Origin: Cladochytrium replicatum
Lineage: Eukaryota; Chytridiomycota; Chytridiomycetes; Cladochytriales; Cladochytriaceae
Assembly: GCA_025526935.1 (NCBI GenBank)
Contig: JAHLKD010000105.1
Location: forward strand, 1 to 64,000
Length of the DNA stretch: 64,000 nt
Direction: 5' to 3'
The notes under the pieces are model-generated. The model did not search any database and had not been told where the DNA came from. It worked only from the letters and a program-made list of their open reading frames with translations. Position 1 is the first letter of the stretch; each line of letters starts with the position of its first letter. A program made the position numbers and the translations under genes. Of the stretch, positions 10,503 to 19,702 are shown piece after piece.

Positions 10503-12743
10503 ATGTCGACAACTTCGAGGGTTCAGGATCGCTTGGCGAGGGCTCATGTTGGACAGCCTTTGGAACCTCGGGAACGATTGCGGCATCTTGCGGAGCGCTT
10601 GGGGGAACCTCGCAATGCGTGGAGGAATGCGTTTTTGTTGATGTATTCATTGGAGGACGTTGCTGGATTTTTGGCCAGTATTGGATCTGGCCAGATCGCT
10701 GTCCCGAATGCACTTGTGGAATTGCTAAACCGTGCGCGTGAAGAGGGACGCGCTGAATCGGCCGTATCGCTCGAGCAGCTTGAAATCGAGAACGATGCAC
10801 TTGTGATGCAGTGCTCGGCGCTTGCGGATAACTTGGTTCTGGCGACGGATCAGCTTGATCCCATTGATGTTCCTGATGTCGAGGACGATGGAGAGAAGCG
10901 TTGGACTGATTCCCAGACCCAGACCGATTTTTGGGATGCCGATTTATCGAACCATGATGGAATTGGCCAAAACTTGGCAGACCTGCAGCAGGAACTGGCT
11001 AGTGCTTGTCGAGAGCTTCGCGTTGCACAGGAGAATGCAGCGGAAGCACGGCGCAAGGCAGCCAGTGCTGCAGCGGAGCTAGAGACGGCTCGATCGGTGG
11101 AGGCAAAGCGAGTTTCAGCTCTGGATGACTTGGAGAAGCAGTTGAAGGTGTCCCAAGAGCTTGCCAGCCAACTCCGCATCGAGGCCGAACTGGTAGAGGC
11201 GGAATTGGCCTCAGTGAAGGCTGCCGGAGCCAGTCTTCGCACTCGTTTGGATCGCGCCAACATACCCGACGGCGAAATGGCGCAGCAGAGCGGGCGTGGG
11301 AGCGAGGTCTCTTCACAAAACGAAAATGGACCTCCAACGTTGGCAGATCGATTTTGTGGTCTGTGGCGAGCAGAATGCAGGGCCAACCACAAATTGCGTG
11401 AAGCTTTGGATTTATCAATTGCTGAATGTGACAGATTGAAGAGGGATCGTGATCAGATTCGAGCATTACTTGCAGTGTCATCATCATCTGACGATCAGCA
11501 CTCTGATATGCAAGAGCTTGGACCAAAGGACTCGGCATCACAACAAGCTTCCCCAGTTTTACCATCTGCCCAATTTGTTTTGAAAGATGCAGCTGTACCA
11601 ACAGTGAAAACACTTGGAACTAGTGATTATCATGGACCTACAGCGGATGTTTTCCAGAGCTTTCCAGTTGGCCAATCTTCCCCTCCACAGGGAAACATTG
11701 GACTGGAAATTGTTTCAGCACTCCAACAAACTGGGCTTCTCACCAAACGATCAGAGAAGTTAGACCAGAATGCTCTAAACAGCATACCTCTTTTTGCTGG
11801 GACTTCTTCTTCAGGCCAGGCTGATGATGCCAGCTCAAATGAGTTAGGGAAGTTTTTCAAAGCAGTGACAAAAGTTGCAATTAGTCAAGCTTGGACAGAA
11901 CCAATGCAAGCTCAAGCTATGGTGCTACGGTTCAAAGATAATTCTGCAGTGTCACGCTGGTGGGACGATCGTGATGAACAGTGGAGGCGTGAGCGTGTTC
12001 AGGATTTGGAAAAGTTGAAGGAAGCTTTGATTGGTCGCTTCCGCTCCCCAGATTTCTTGATCCACGCCAGGCAAACTTTGGAATTTTTGCCTATTGAATC
12101 GTTCCCATCATTGGATCAGCTGTTAAATGAAATGTCACGTCTTAACCAACTTGCCAAAAGTTCGCCAACAGGAAGCATCTCAGAGAACACCTTGATTCAA
12201 CGTATTGTGGACCATTCAGCTTTTCCATCAACAGTTCGGGAATCATGGGACCAAGAAAGGTCCAAATTGGCTACACCATATCCAAGTCGCACTGTTGTAA
12301 CAAACTTGGATATATTTGGAGTTTGGTGTGCTAAGAAGTTTTCTTACCTGAAGTCAAACCCTTTCGCTGATGCACATGCTAAGTGGATAAAAACAGCAAA
12401 GGATCCCAATGTCAAAAATGACTCAGTTGAGAATCAGCGACCATCATCATCTCAACAAAAGCCTAAAAAAGAACCGTCCGAAAAGTCAAAACGCCCCTTT
12501 CTGCCAGCAGAAGAGTTCAAAGTGAAGGTTGAAGATCCTGCGTGGCGAAAAGCAAATCCCAGTCCTTTCCCATGTCGAAACGCTGCTTGCAAAGGAGCTA
12601 AGCATTATAGACTGGACTGCCCCAATTATCGGAATCGGAGAGACAATAGTAGTGGTGCTCCAGCTACCACTTCCTCATCTTACACGATTTTCAGCAGTAG
12701 TGTAGCGAGCGGAGATTCTTTGACTGAGGAGGATTTTTACTGA
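10503..12743 (+). CDS. gag: Gag polyprotein of the chromovirus
   Basis: About 746 residues from the ATG at 10503; the frame is open upstream but only back into the leader. The first ~330 residues are acidic and heptad-rich (long Ala/Glu/Leu helices around residues 150-260, likely coiled coil). Residues ~450-560 resemble the retrotransposon capsid domain, with a WWDDRDEQWRRE motif followed by helices ending in FLPIESFPSLDQLLNEM. Near residue 690 is one zinc knuckle spaced CX4CX4HX4C (CRNAACKGAKHYRLDC) instead of the usual CX2CX4HX4C. Gag forms the virus-like particle and packages the RNA. The stop at 12741 overlaps pol, which lies in the -1 frame. Confidence 0.93.
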   Translation: MSTTSRVQDRLARAHVGQPLEPRERLRHLAERLGEPRNAWRNAFLLMYSLEDVAGFLASIGSGQIAVPNALVELLNRAREEGRAESAVSLEQLEIENDALVMQCSALADNLVLATDQLDPIDVPDVEDDGEKRWTDSQTQTDFWDADLSNHDGIGQNLADLQQELASACRELRVAQENAAEARRKAASAAAELETARSVEAKRVSALDDLEKQLKVSQELASQLRIEAELVEAELASVKAAGASLRTRLDRANIPDGEMAQQSGRGSEVSSQNENGPPTLADRFCGLWRAECRANHKLREALDLSIAECDRLKRDRDQIRALLAVSSSSDDQHSDMQELGPKDSASQQASPVLPSAQFVLKDAAVPTVKTLGTSDYHGPTADVFQSFPVGQSSPPQGNIGLEIVSALQQTGLLTKRSEKLDQNALNSIPLFAGTSSSGQADDASSNELGKFFKAVTKVAISQAWTEPMQAQAMVLRFKDNSAVSRWWDDRDEQWRRERVQDLEKLKEALIGRFRSPDFLIHARQTLEFLPIESFPSLDQLLNEMSRLNQLAKSSPTGSISENTLIQRIVDHSAFPSTVRESWDQERSKLATPYPSRTVVTNLDIFGVWCAKKFSYLKSNPFADAHAKWIKTAKDPNVKNDSVENQRPSSSQQKPKKEPSEKSKRPFLPAEEFKVKVEDPAWRKANPSPFPCRNAACKGAKHYRLDCPNYRNRRDNSSGAPATTSSSYTIFSSSVASGDSLTEEDFY

Positions 12744-15700
12744 GGGCCTCCCTTGAGGGCAATAGGGTGGCCTTAGTCGACTTAGAAGATTCTCTTTCAA
12801 AGCCCATATTCACTACAACACACAGCAGGCCGTTGGCGGACGCCCCTCCCCCTGCTAGAAAGAATCAGCATCCGAGCGCTCAGTTAAATCCACGGTATTA
12901 CCGAGCATTATGTACACATTTCAACGTCTCCCCAACAGTAGATGTTTTTGGGGATGGAGCTTCAAGATTGGCAAAGCAGTTTTGGAGCAAAGATCCAATA
13001 GATCTATCAGTTGAAGGTTGTTTAGGGCCGGATCCTACCAGTTTGGGTGTTCCCTGGCCAACTGAAGAGATTTTTTACGCAAACCCACCTCCACATCTGC
13101 TTGAGAGCTTCTTGAAAAAGGTCAGAAATCAGCGCTTAAGCTCTGCTTTATTAGTATGCCCTTATCGGACAAGGGATCGATCATTTGCTATCATCAAAGC
13201 TTTGCTTCAAGCACAACCTGTTCAATTGCCTTTAGAGCGAGACCTATTTTTACCAAGATCGGCTCAAGTACCATTCAGAAATCGGAGGAAAGATTTTTAT
13301 CAGCAGAACAAGCCATTGCCTGATGAATGGGGTCCACCTAATTGGGGGCCGATTGGAGCTTTCTTGATTTCAGGCGACATTAAGAAATTGACATCTTTCC
13401 AGAATCTCTCAAATCAAGTGATTACATTTGAAAATTTGGAATCACGCCTGCTGAATCTTTTAGTCACCCCAAGTATTCAGCAGTTTTTGGCAGCAACACC
13501 AATCTACAACGTTGATCGTACTCCCCAAAATGGTTTGCACAAAAAGTTTTCTACGCTTATGGAGGCTATCACCACACCTTGGAAAGATGTGATGGATGAG
13601 GTTGTTGGGGAATGTAACACTGAAGTGACATCTGCGTTGGAAACAGATAGAGATCACCCAGTCAACCCCTCACCTCCTAAGCCAGTAGTGCCATTTTGGT
13701 GCATGGGAACTATTGATCACAAAGAGCATCCAATTATTGTTGATACTGGATCATCCATTTCCGTTGTGTCGTACAATTTATATCATGAGTTGGGACTGTC
13801 TGCTCCACGACGTGAGTGTCACGAGCCACTAGAGGGCATAGGAGGTGCCAATACTGCCACTGAGGAGATAGTGTCAGATATTGTGCTCTATGCGTATGGT
13901 GGTCGTGAATTGCGGATTGCTGTCAGGTTTGTGATGGTGCAGCACTCTAGACCCCTTCTCTTACTTGGTATGGATGTAATCCGTCCAATGTGTTTTGTCA
14001 TTTGCATCCGCCCTCTTCCTCAGCCATCATTTATGCAATCACCTCGGGATCCTATGACAATTGTACCATGTTCGTCGACCCCGAACTTGGTTCTTCGCGG
14101 GGGCAGGGAGAAGAATGGGGCAAAGAAAACACTAATAGTCTCAATGTCATCGTATTCAACGATAGAACTGAAATCCTTTCAGGCCATATTCACCATTGAG
14201 AACATCTCTGAAATTGAAAAATCAGAGATTCGACAAGCACATTTGGAATCAAAGTTAACACTCTCACAGAAGCAGATTAGCACTCTCTGTGATCGTGCAG
14301 GAATTGATCCTTTTAATCCACCAGAAGTTCCAAATGCATTCCTGAAAGTGTTGCTTTCTGATGGAAGATTCAATCTTGACATGCCAAGAGTGTTGGTCAA
14401 ATTGACTTTGATGGTTGTATGCAAATTTCATAAGGCTTTCTCTTATCCTGGAAATGACTTGGGAGAGTTCAAGGAATTTCCTTTTGATGTGGAATTGATA
14501 GGGAAATTACCAGTAGAGCCCCCTCCCAGGAGATTCAGCCCAAAGCAAGTGGAGGCTGCCAGGAAAGAGTTTGATACATTTGCCAGGCTCAAACGATATG
14601 GTCCGATACCTGATGCAGAGTATGTTAGCGAGGTGGTTGTTGTATTCTACCCTGAAGAATCTGGGAGAACACCACGTATTACCGGAGATTATACAGTATT
14701 GAATGCTCACACAAAGTTGACTCCGTACCCTTTCACTCCAATGCACTTGGTATTACGGTGGTTACAAAATTCTTCATTTGCTGTTGCATCAGGAGGTGAT
14801 CAAAATAAGGCTTCCCATCAAATTGTGTGCACAGAAAGAGCAAAGCGTTTATTAGCAATACGAATGCCTGGATCAGGGCAAGTGATTGCTCCATCACATA
14901 TGCCACAGGGTCCAAAGAATGCTCCAGCTCACTTAGAAAAATGCTCAGATTTTTCATACAAAGGACTTGTATGGAAGATAATGGTGAAATATGCTGATGA
15001 TCAGAACCTGTCACAAACAACTGCATTCGAGCATGTTGATGCAGTTATCCATTGGTTACGACGGACTGTTCAGTTTGGATGGACTTTGAAGATGGCAAAG
15101 TCTTTCTTTTTGGTTGTAATGCTCAATGCACTTGGATTTGTGTTTGATCAGAAAGGCAGGAGGCCTGACCCAACCAAGTTAAGATCGGTCAAGAATTTAT
15201 TGCCACCACAAACAGTTGCCGAACTTTGGATGTTTTGGGGTCTAGCCAGTTTTTATCGGGAATCAATTCCTGGCCTGCAGACAGACTACCGAATTTTATC
15301 TGATATGATCATTGAGGCTGTCAAGCGTTATCATGCAAAGCGTCCAAAGAAGAAGGTGTCTCACCGGGTCTCAGATGGCATCGCAGAGGATCTAAGGAGA
15401 CAAGCTGATGTGGGGATTCAGCCTGTCAATGTTCCTGAAGATCTGATGCACAACGATGTCCTGAGGGTGAGAGAGAAAGACCGCAACATGAAGAAATTCA
15501 TGGAGAGGTGTGAAGTACACCACTCAGCGGAATTTCTCAGTGCTTTTGAGAGGTTAAAGCAAGAACTGTGCAGTGATAGAGTCATAGCTGTAGTGCTACC
15601 TCCATATGAATATCTAATGTCACTGCATTTTGACACCTCCTATGTTGGAACTAATTTAACAATCATGCAAACACAACCAGACATGACAACAAAACCAATT

Positions 15701-17668
15701 GCTTTTTACAGCAAGGCCTGTGGTCCAACAGAGATGAAGCTGTGGGCTACGGAGCTCGAAGTTTGGGGATTAATTACGGGACTGGAAAGTGCTGAAAGAG
15801 CCGGCTTCCTGTATGGGGATTTCCCTTTCTCAATTGTTGTAGATCATGAAGCTTTGCTGTGGTTGAAGAATTACCAAGGTTCCAACAGAAAATATGCACG
15901 AATGTGTTTGAAATTTATGGAATACGCAGATCGCGCTGTAATTGTGCATAGGCCAGGCTACCTGCATGTTGTTCCAGATGCTTTGTCACGGTTGCCTCGT
16001 ACTGAGGACTCTTGGTCAGTAACACGTTCAGCTTTGTATGCAATGGATGGTTCCATTGCTGTATCTAGTTGGATGCTGCATTGCAGTCAAAACTCCAAGC
16101 GGGAGACTTATCAGAGGAGTGTGGGAACTGTAGGACCCCATACCCTGATAGAATTGTTACAGAATGAACTGCAAAAAACTCAATATGAACCAGCACAGCG
16201 TTATCTAGCAATTATAGAAAAAAATAATGGAGATTTGAAGCAGTGCAGTGAGCAAGAGCGAGTCTTTGCCACCTCTTGGGAATTTATAGATAATATTCTG
16301 TATCATAATGCTGGAGGTTGGAAGGTATTTGTACCAACTGAGGTTGCCGAAGCAACTATCCTCCAGGATAGACATGAAAGAGGTGGTCATTTTTCTGCTG
16401 AAAAAATGTTTGCTGCATTAGCTACAGTCTTCTGGTTTCCAAAGATGCTGCATAAGATCAGGAGATGGGTCAAAGGTTGCCAGGTGTGTCAAGATCATGC
16501 CCGAGCACCCCCTCATTCAACTTTCCTCCGGAATATTGCAGCCATAACTGGTCGTTGGGCTCATTCATCTTTAGACAATGCAGGTCCATTCTGTGGTTGT
16601 CATCCATTGATTGGCATTCTTGTTGTAGTCTGCTGCTTCTCTTCACGATGTCATCTCTACAAGTGTAACATCAACCCAACATCCGAAGAAGTTGGCAATT
16701 TGATATACGAGAGATATTATCCACTCCATGGTTTACCAGAGAGATTCACATCAGATAGAGGATCTGCCTTTGTTAGTGGGATGACGCAGACAGTCCTGAA
16801 GCGATTGGGAATCGAGCAGCATTCTAGTACAGCTCATCATCCACAGGCTAATCCATATGCAGAGAGCACAGTGAAATTGGCAGTTGCAGTTCTATCCAAA
16901 TTAGCTGATGCAGTGTACGATGGGGATGACTGTGGGTTAGCATGGGAGCGTTACCTTCCGATGGTTGAGTTCGCAATCAATTCACAAGTTCGAGCCAGTA
17001 ATGAACCTTTGGGAGTTACCAGATTTGAACAGGATTTGGGATATAATCCCACTGGTCCAGGAGCCCTTATCGATTCGTCAGAACATCGTGCCCTACGGTC
17101 AGCTGATGCAGAAAGACTAGTCGATCGATTGAGGGAATTGCAAATCCAGTGCACTACACTTTATTCAGAATATCAGGAGTATTATAAAAGAGCTCAGGAC
17201 ACTAAGAGGCCAATTCCAATATTCAAAGTTGGAGACGATGTTATGCTCACCACCAAGCATATGAAGTTCTATCAACGGAAACTATCGGAATCTTGGGTTG
17301 GTCCATTTGTCGTTGAGGAAGTGGGCAAGTATGACACCTACCGTCTTGCACTTCCCAAAAAGTTTTCTCGTGTCAATCCTTGGTTTCATGTTTCAATGTT
17401 GAAGAAGCATGAACCTCCTGCTCCCCGGCAGCAAGGTCGAGATAGGCCAGAACCGGAGCTCGAAGAAGATGGTGAATGGTATGAAGTCGAACGAATAGTG
17501 GCTCACCGGAAACATCGCGGGAAACTCCAGTTTCGTGTGCGTTGGTTAGGCTATCCGCCCTCTGATGACTCCTGGGAACCTGCTGACGAACTGGAAGAAC
17601 ATTCAGCTGACACTGTTGCAGAGTACAAGGAGCGTGCAGGTGTTTTCATTCTTTTTGAGTTTATCTGA
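12728..17668 (+). CDS. pol: Pol polyprotein: Dam-like region, protease, RT, RNase H, integrase, chromodomain
   Basis: Open from 12728, -1 relative to gag, with a 16-nt overlap; a Gag-Pol fusion by -1 frameshifting is likely. Residues below count from 12767. Residues ~35-210 resemble phage-type DNA adenine methylases, with an FYANPPP motif. Protease: IVDTGSS near 326 and LLLGMDVI near 400. RT: GDQNKASHQI and catalytic YADD near 742. RNase H: HFDTS, TELE and VVDHEAL. Integrase: HX5H-CX2C zinc motif near 1205-1240, catalytic D (SLDNAG), D (TSDRGS) and E (YAEST), then a GPF module. The last ~55 residues are a chromodomain (VRWLGYPPSDDSWEP), which in this group directs integration to marked chromatin. 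No premature stop. Confidence 0.95.
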   Translation, partial: GGFLLRASLEGNRVALVDLEDSLSKPIFTTTHSRPLADAPPPARKNQHPSAQLNPRYYRALCTHFNVSPTVDVFGDGASRLAKQFWSKDPIDLSVEGCLGPDPTSLGVPWPTEEIFYANPPPHLLESFLKKVRNQRLSSALLVCPYRTRDRSFAIIKALLQAQPVQLPLERDLFLPRSAQVPFRNRRKDFYQQNKPLPDEWGPPNWGPIGAFLISGDIKKLTSFQNLSNQVITFENLESRLLNLLVTPSIQQFLAATPIYNVDRTPQNGLHKKFSTLMEAITTPWKDVMDEVVGECNTEVTSALETDRDHPVNPSPPKPVVPFWCMGTIDHKEHPIIVDTGSSISVVSYNLYHELGLSAPRRECHEPLEGIGGANTATEEIVSDIVLYAYGGRELRIAVRFVMVQHSRPLLLLGMDVIRPMCFVICIRPLPQPSFMQSPRDPMTIVPCSSTPNLVLRGGREKNGAKKTLIVSMSSYSTIELKSFQAIFTIENISEIEKSEIRQAHLESKLTLSQKQISTLCDRAGIDPFNPPEVPNAFLKVLLSDGRFNLDMPRVLVKLTLMVVCKFHKAFSYPGNDLGEFKEFPFDVELIGKLPVEPPPRRFSPKQVEAARKEFDTFARLKRYGPIPDAEYVSEVVVVFYPEESGRTPRITGDYTVLNAHTKLTPYPFTPMHLVLRWLQNSSFAVASGGDQNKASHQIVCTERAKRLLAIRMPGSGQVIAPSHMPQGPKNAPAHLEKCSDFSYKGLVWKIMVKYADDQNLSQTTAFEHVDAVIHWLRRTVQFGWTLKMAKSFFLVVMLNALGFVFDQKGRRPDPTKLRSVKNLLPPQTVAELWMFWGLASFYRESIPGLQTDYRILSDMIIEAVKRYHAKRPKKKVSHRVSDGIAEDLRRQADVGIQPVNVPEDLMHNDVLRVREKDRNMKKFMERCEVHHSAEFLSAFERLKQELCSDRVIAVVLPPYEYLMSLHFDTSYVGTNLTIMQTQPDMTTKPIAFYSKACGPTEMKLWATELEVWGLITGLESAERAGFLYGDFPFSIVVDHEALLWLKNYQGSNRKYARMCLKFMEYADRAVIVHRPGYLHVVPDALSRLPRTEDSWSVTRSALYAMDGSIAVSSWMLHCSQNSKRETYQRSVGTVGPHTLIELLQNELQKTQYEPAQRYLAIIEKNNGDLKQCSEQERVFATSWEFIDNILYHNAGGWKVFVPTEVAEATILQDRHERGGHFSAEKMFAALATVFWFPKMLHKIRRWVKGCQVCQDHARAPPHSTFLRNIAAITGRWAHSSLDNAGPFCGCHPLIGILVVVCCFSSRCHLYKCNINPTSEEVGNLIYERYYPLHGLPERFTSDRGSAFVSGMTQTVLKRLGIEQHSSTAHHPQANPYAESTVKLAVAVLSKLADAVYDGDDCGLAWERYLPMVEFAINSQVRASNEPLGVTRFEQDLGYNPTGPGALIDSSEHRALRSADAERLVDRLRELQIQCTTLYSEYQEYYKRAQDTKRPIPIFKVGDDVMLTTKHMKFYQRKLSESWVGPFVVEEVGKYDTYRLALPKKFSRVNPWFHVSMLKKHEPPAPRQQGRDRPEPELEEDGEWYEVERIVAHRKHRGKLQFRVRWLGYPPSDDSWEPADELEEHSADTVAEYKERAGVFILFEFI

Positions 17669-17700
17669 TGACATGAGCTTTGGTGACCCAAAAGCTCATC

Positions 17701-17714
17701 TTCGAGGGGGCACC
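17701..17714 (+). other. Candidate polypurine tract
   Basis: A short purine run (GAGGGGG, 17704-17710) lies 4 nt upstream of the 3' LTR, where plus-strand synthesis is primed in LTR elements. It is shorter than usual. Confidence 0.45.
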
Positions 17715-18183
17715 TGTTAAATTCTGTGTACCCTTGGAGGGCTTACCCATTGTTTTGTGCAATAGGCTTTTCTCTTGGGCTTGAGAAGTTTTTATGCTAT
17801 TGCTCGATTTATGTTTTGGGCAGTCATGCTGTTTATTTTCTTTATTGTAATTGTTGAATATTCTTCTGTGTGGGAATATTTATTGCGGTGTGAGGGTGGC
17901 TGGTTCCTTGAGACAGTGGAACAAACCAAACACTCACACACCACAGGTATAAATAAAGGAGACAGTGGAACAAACCAAACACTCACACACCACAGTCTTC
18001 CTGGTTAGCAATCCCAGCCTTGATTTGTATTAGCCACAGAGTGCTTGTGTGCAACAAGGGAATTTGCTTTATCATCACCCCATATTCAACTGGGCCAAGA
18101 GACGGAACCTGGAGCTGTTGTGCTAGCTAAAGTACAGCTAAACACGCCCTACCGCTGCCAGGAGAAGCCCTTGGTTTTTAACA
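17715..18183 (+). repeat. 3' LTR
   Basis: The same 469-bp sequence as the 5' LTR except G at 17785. It is followed directly by the right target duplication ACCAG. Confidence 0.95.
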
Positions 18184-18497
18184 ACCAGTTTATTCAGCTT
18201 GGTGAGCGGGACAAATCTGTGCTGTGGAATTGAGGTCAGTGCTGGTTGAAGAAGTTTTCCTGAAAAGAAGAAACGAGTGGGACCCAATCAGTGGGACTGA
18301 ACGTGCATCTGAAGATCTGATATGCCTTCCTGTAGTATCCACGATCCATCGCACTGGTACCATTATTTTCACGGGCTGAACAGCGGCGGACGTTCGTTCA
18401 CCTTGGGCAAGGGGCCAGAAACAGAAACACTGCTTATAAGACTGTAAATAATCTTTATGAAATAATTGCAAATTGTGACAGCAGAACATGGGTAGAA

Positions 18498-19290
18498 TTA
18501 GGGTTTGTTCATCTCCTTTGTCGCCTTCTTGTAAAAGTTCGGAAAGCTGTGGGTTTTCATCATCTCGTACACCTTCTCAAGAGCAACGCTGAAAACCTCC
18601 GGATTGTCTGAAAACAAACAGGTGAAGAGTTAAGGGCCAAGGAATCTTCTTGGTGATCAAATGCAATGATCATTATTGCAAACTTACAGTTATGATTGTC
18701 CCTGATTTCGGTCACCAACTTCTTGCGAATCAAACTGGGAATATTGATCTCCTTCACTGAGCCTTCAACCACAAACCCCGATAAGATCTCCTCCGCGAGC
18801 TGTTTCAACTTCTCTGTCCTCACTGCAACTTCGTCTGAGGTCAAACCGGGGTTGCTACCACTTCGATGTAGTCCACCACCCGCCTTTCCATCGCCACCAG
18901 CTTTCCCATTGTCCGATTCCAACTTAAACTTCAACGCTGTCTCTTCGAATCCTCTGTTGACGTTCGACAGGGACCCTTTAAATGACATCGCCAGGCTTCT
19001 CTGTGAGTCTCTTGGCGCACCAGTGTTTTCTAGGGGCGTCATGCTGGGGATGTTGTAAATCGCTGAGGCAGCATCTCGATAGCGCATCACTTGCACCCAG
19101 AACTCTAAGTTTTCCTCGGAATGTTCCTGATTGTGGGTTGATGATTTTAAATAGTTTGGAAGATCTTGTTTTTCTATTCACTTGCCTGCTTCAGGAAGGT
19201 TTCAAAATTTTCGATGGTCAACGGTGCAGCGCTCTCGCCGGCAAGCACGTTGTGAAGTGTGGTTTTGACTGTCTGCTGTGGAGGTGGCAT
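18498..19290 (-). CDS. RGS-domain protein (regulator of G-protein signalling)
   Basis: Three exons (19290-19186, 19126-18688, 18607-18498) give about 217 residues. Exon 1 ends ETFLKQ and exon 2 begins EHSEENLEFW, the hallmark of RGS helices 3-4. The C-terminal half (EEILSGFVVEGSVKEINIPS, then FSVALEKVYEMMKTHSFPNF) matches RGS helices 5-9. Between the halves lies an insert of about 75 residues, Gly/Ser-rich and likely disordered. Intron 1 has a GC donor (CAG|GCAAGT). RGS proteins accelerate GTP hydrolysis by G-alpha subunits at the plasma membrane. The gene is small and almost all RGS domain. The chromovirus inserted about 310 bp past its 3' end. Confidence 0.85.
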
Positions 19291-19702
19291 GGTGGTGTAT
19301 TCGCACGGTCGCTCGACGAACCGGCTTCCGTTTGTCTCGACTTACAGAAGCGAATGACTAACAAAGAGCACAACACACAGATAACGTGGTGAAACAATAC
19401 ACTTCAGATCGGGCAACGACCAATCAAAGCTTTTGTTTTCTCCCCAGACATGAGTTTGTGGAACAATAAATGAGATAGTTAACGGTTAACGATATCAATT
19501 ACAGCACTCCTGCTTGCGAAGTAAGAAGAGGTAAAAATGCAAAATAGAGCAACCGAGCATAGTGCGGGGTTGGTAAAGGGATCATAAACTCCCAAAAATG
19601 AGTACAAAAATTACGAGATCGTGATTTCGCCAACGAAACTTTTGGCCTCAATACAAATCACAGATGACCGCATCCCCTCTAAACAATGGAAGTTCCCACT
19701 CG

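Larger units (their letters stand above)
9886..18183 (+). mobile_element. Complete Ty3/gypsy chromovirus (LTR retrotransposon)
   Basis: Two 469-bp LTRs (9886-10354 and 17715-18183) begin TG and end CA and flank intact gag and pol genes. The element is bordered by the direct repeat ACCAG (9881-9885 and 18184-18188), a 5-bp target duplication. The LTRs appear identical except for T at 9956 against G at 17785, so insertion is recent. Pol order is a Dam-like region, protease, RT, RNase H, integrase and a C-terminal chromodomain, which defines the chromovirus branch of Ty3/gypsy. All catalytic motifs I looked for are present and neither gene has a premature stop. The copy may therefore be active or very recently active. 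Confidence 0.97.
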
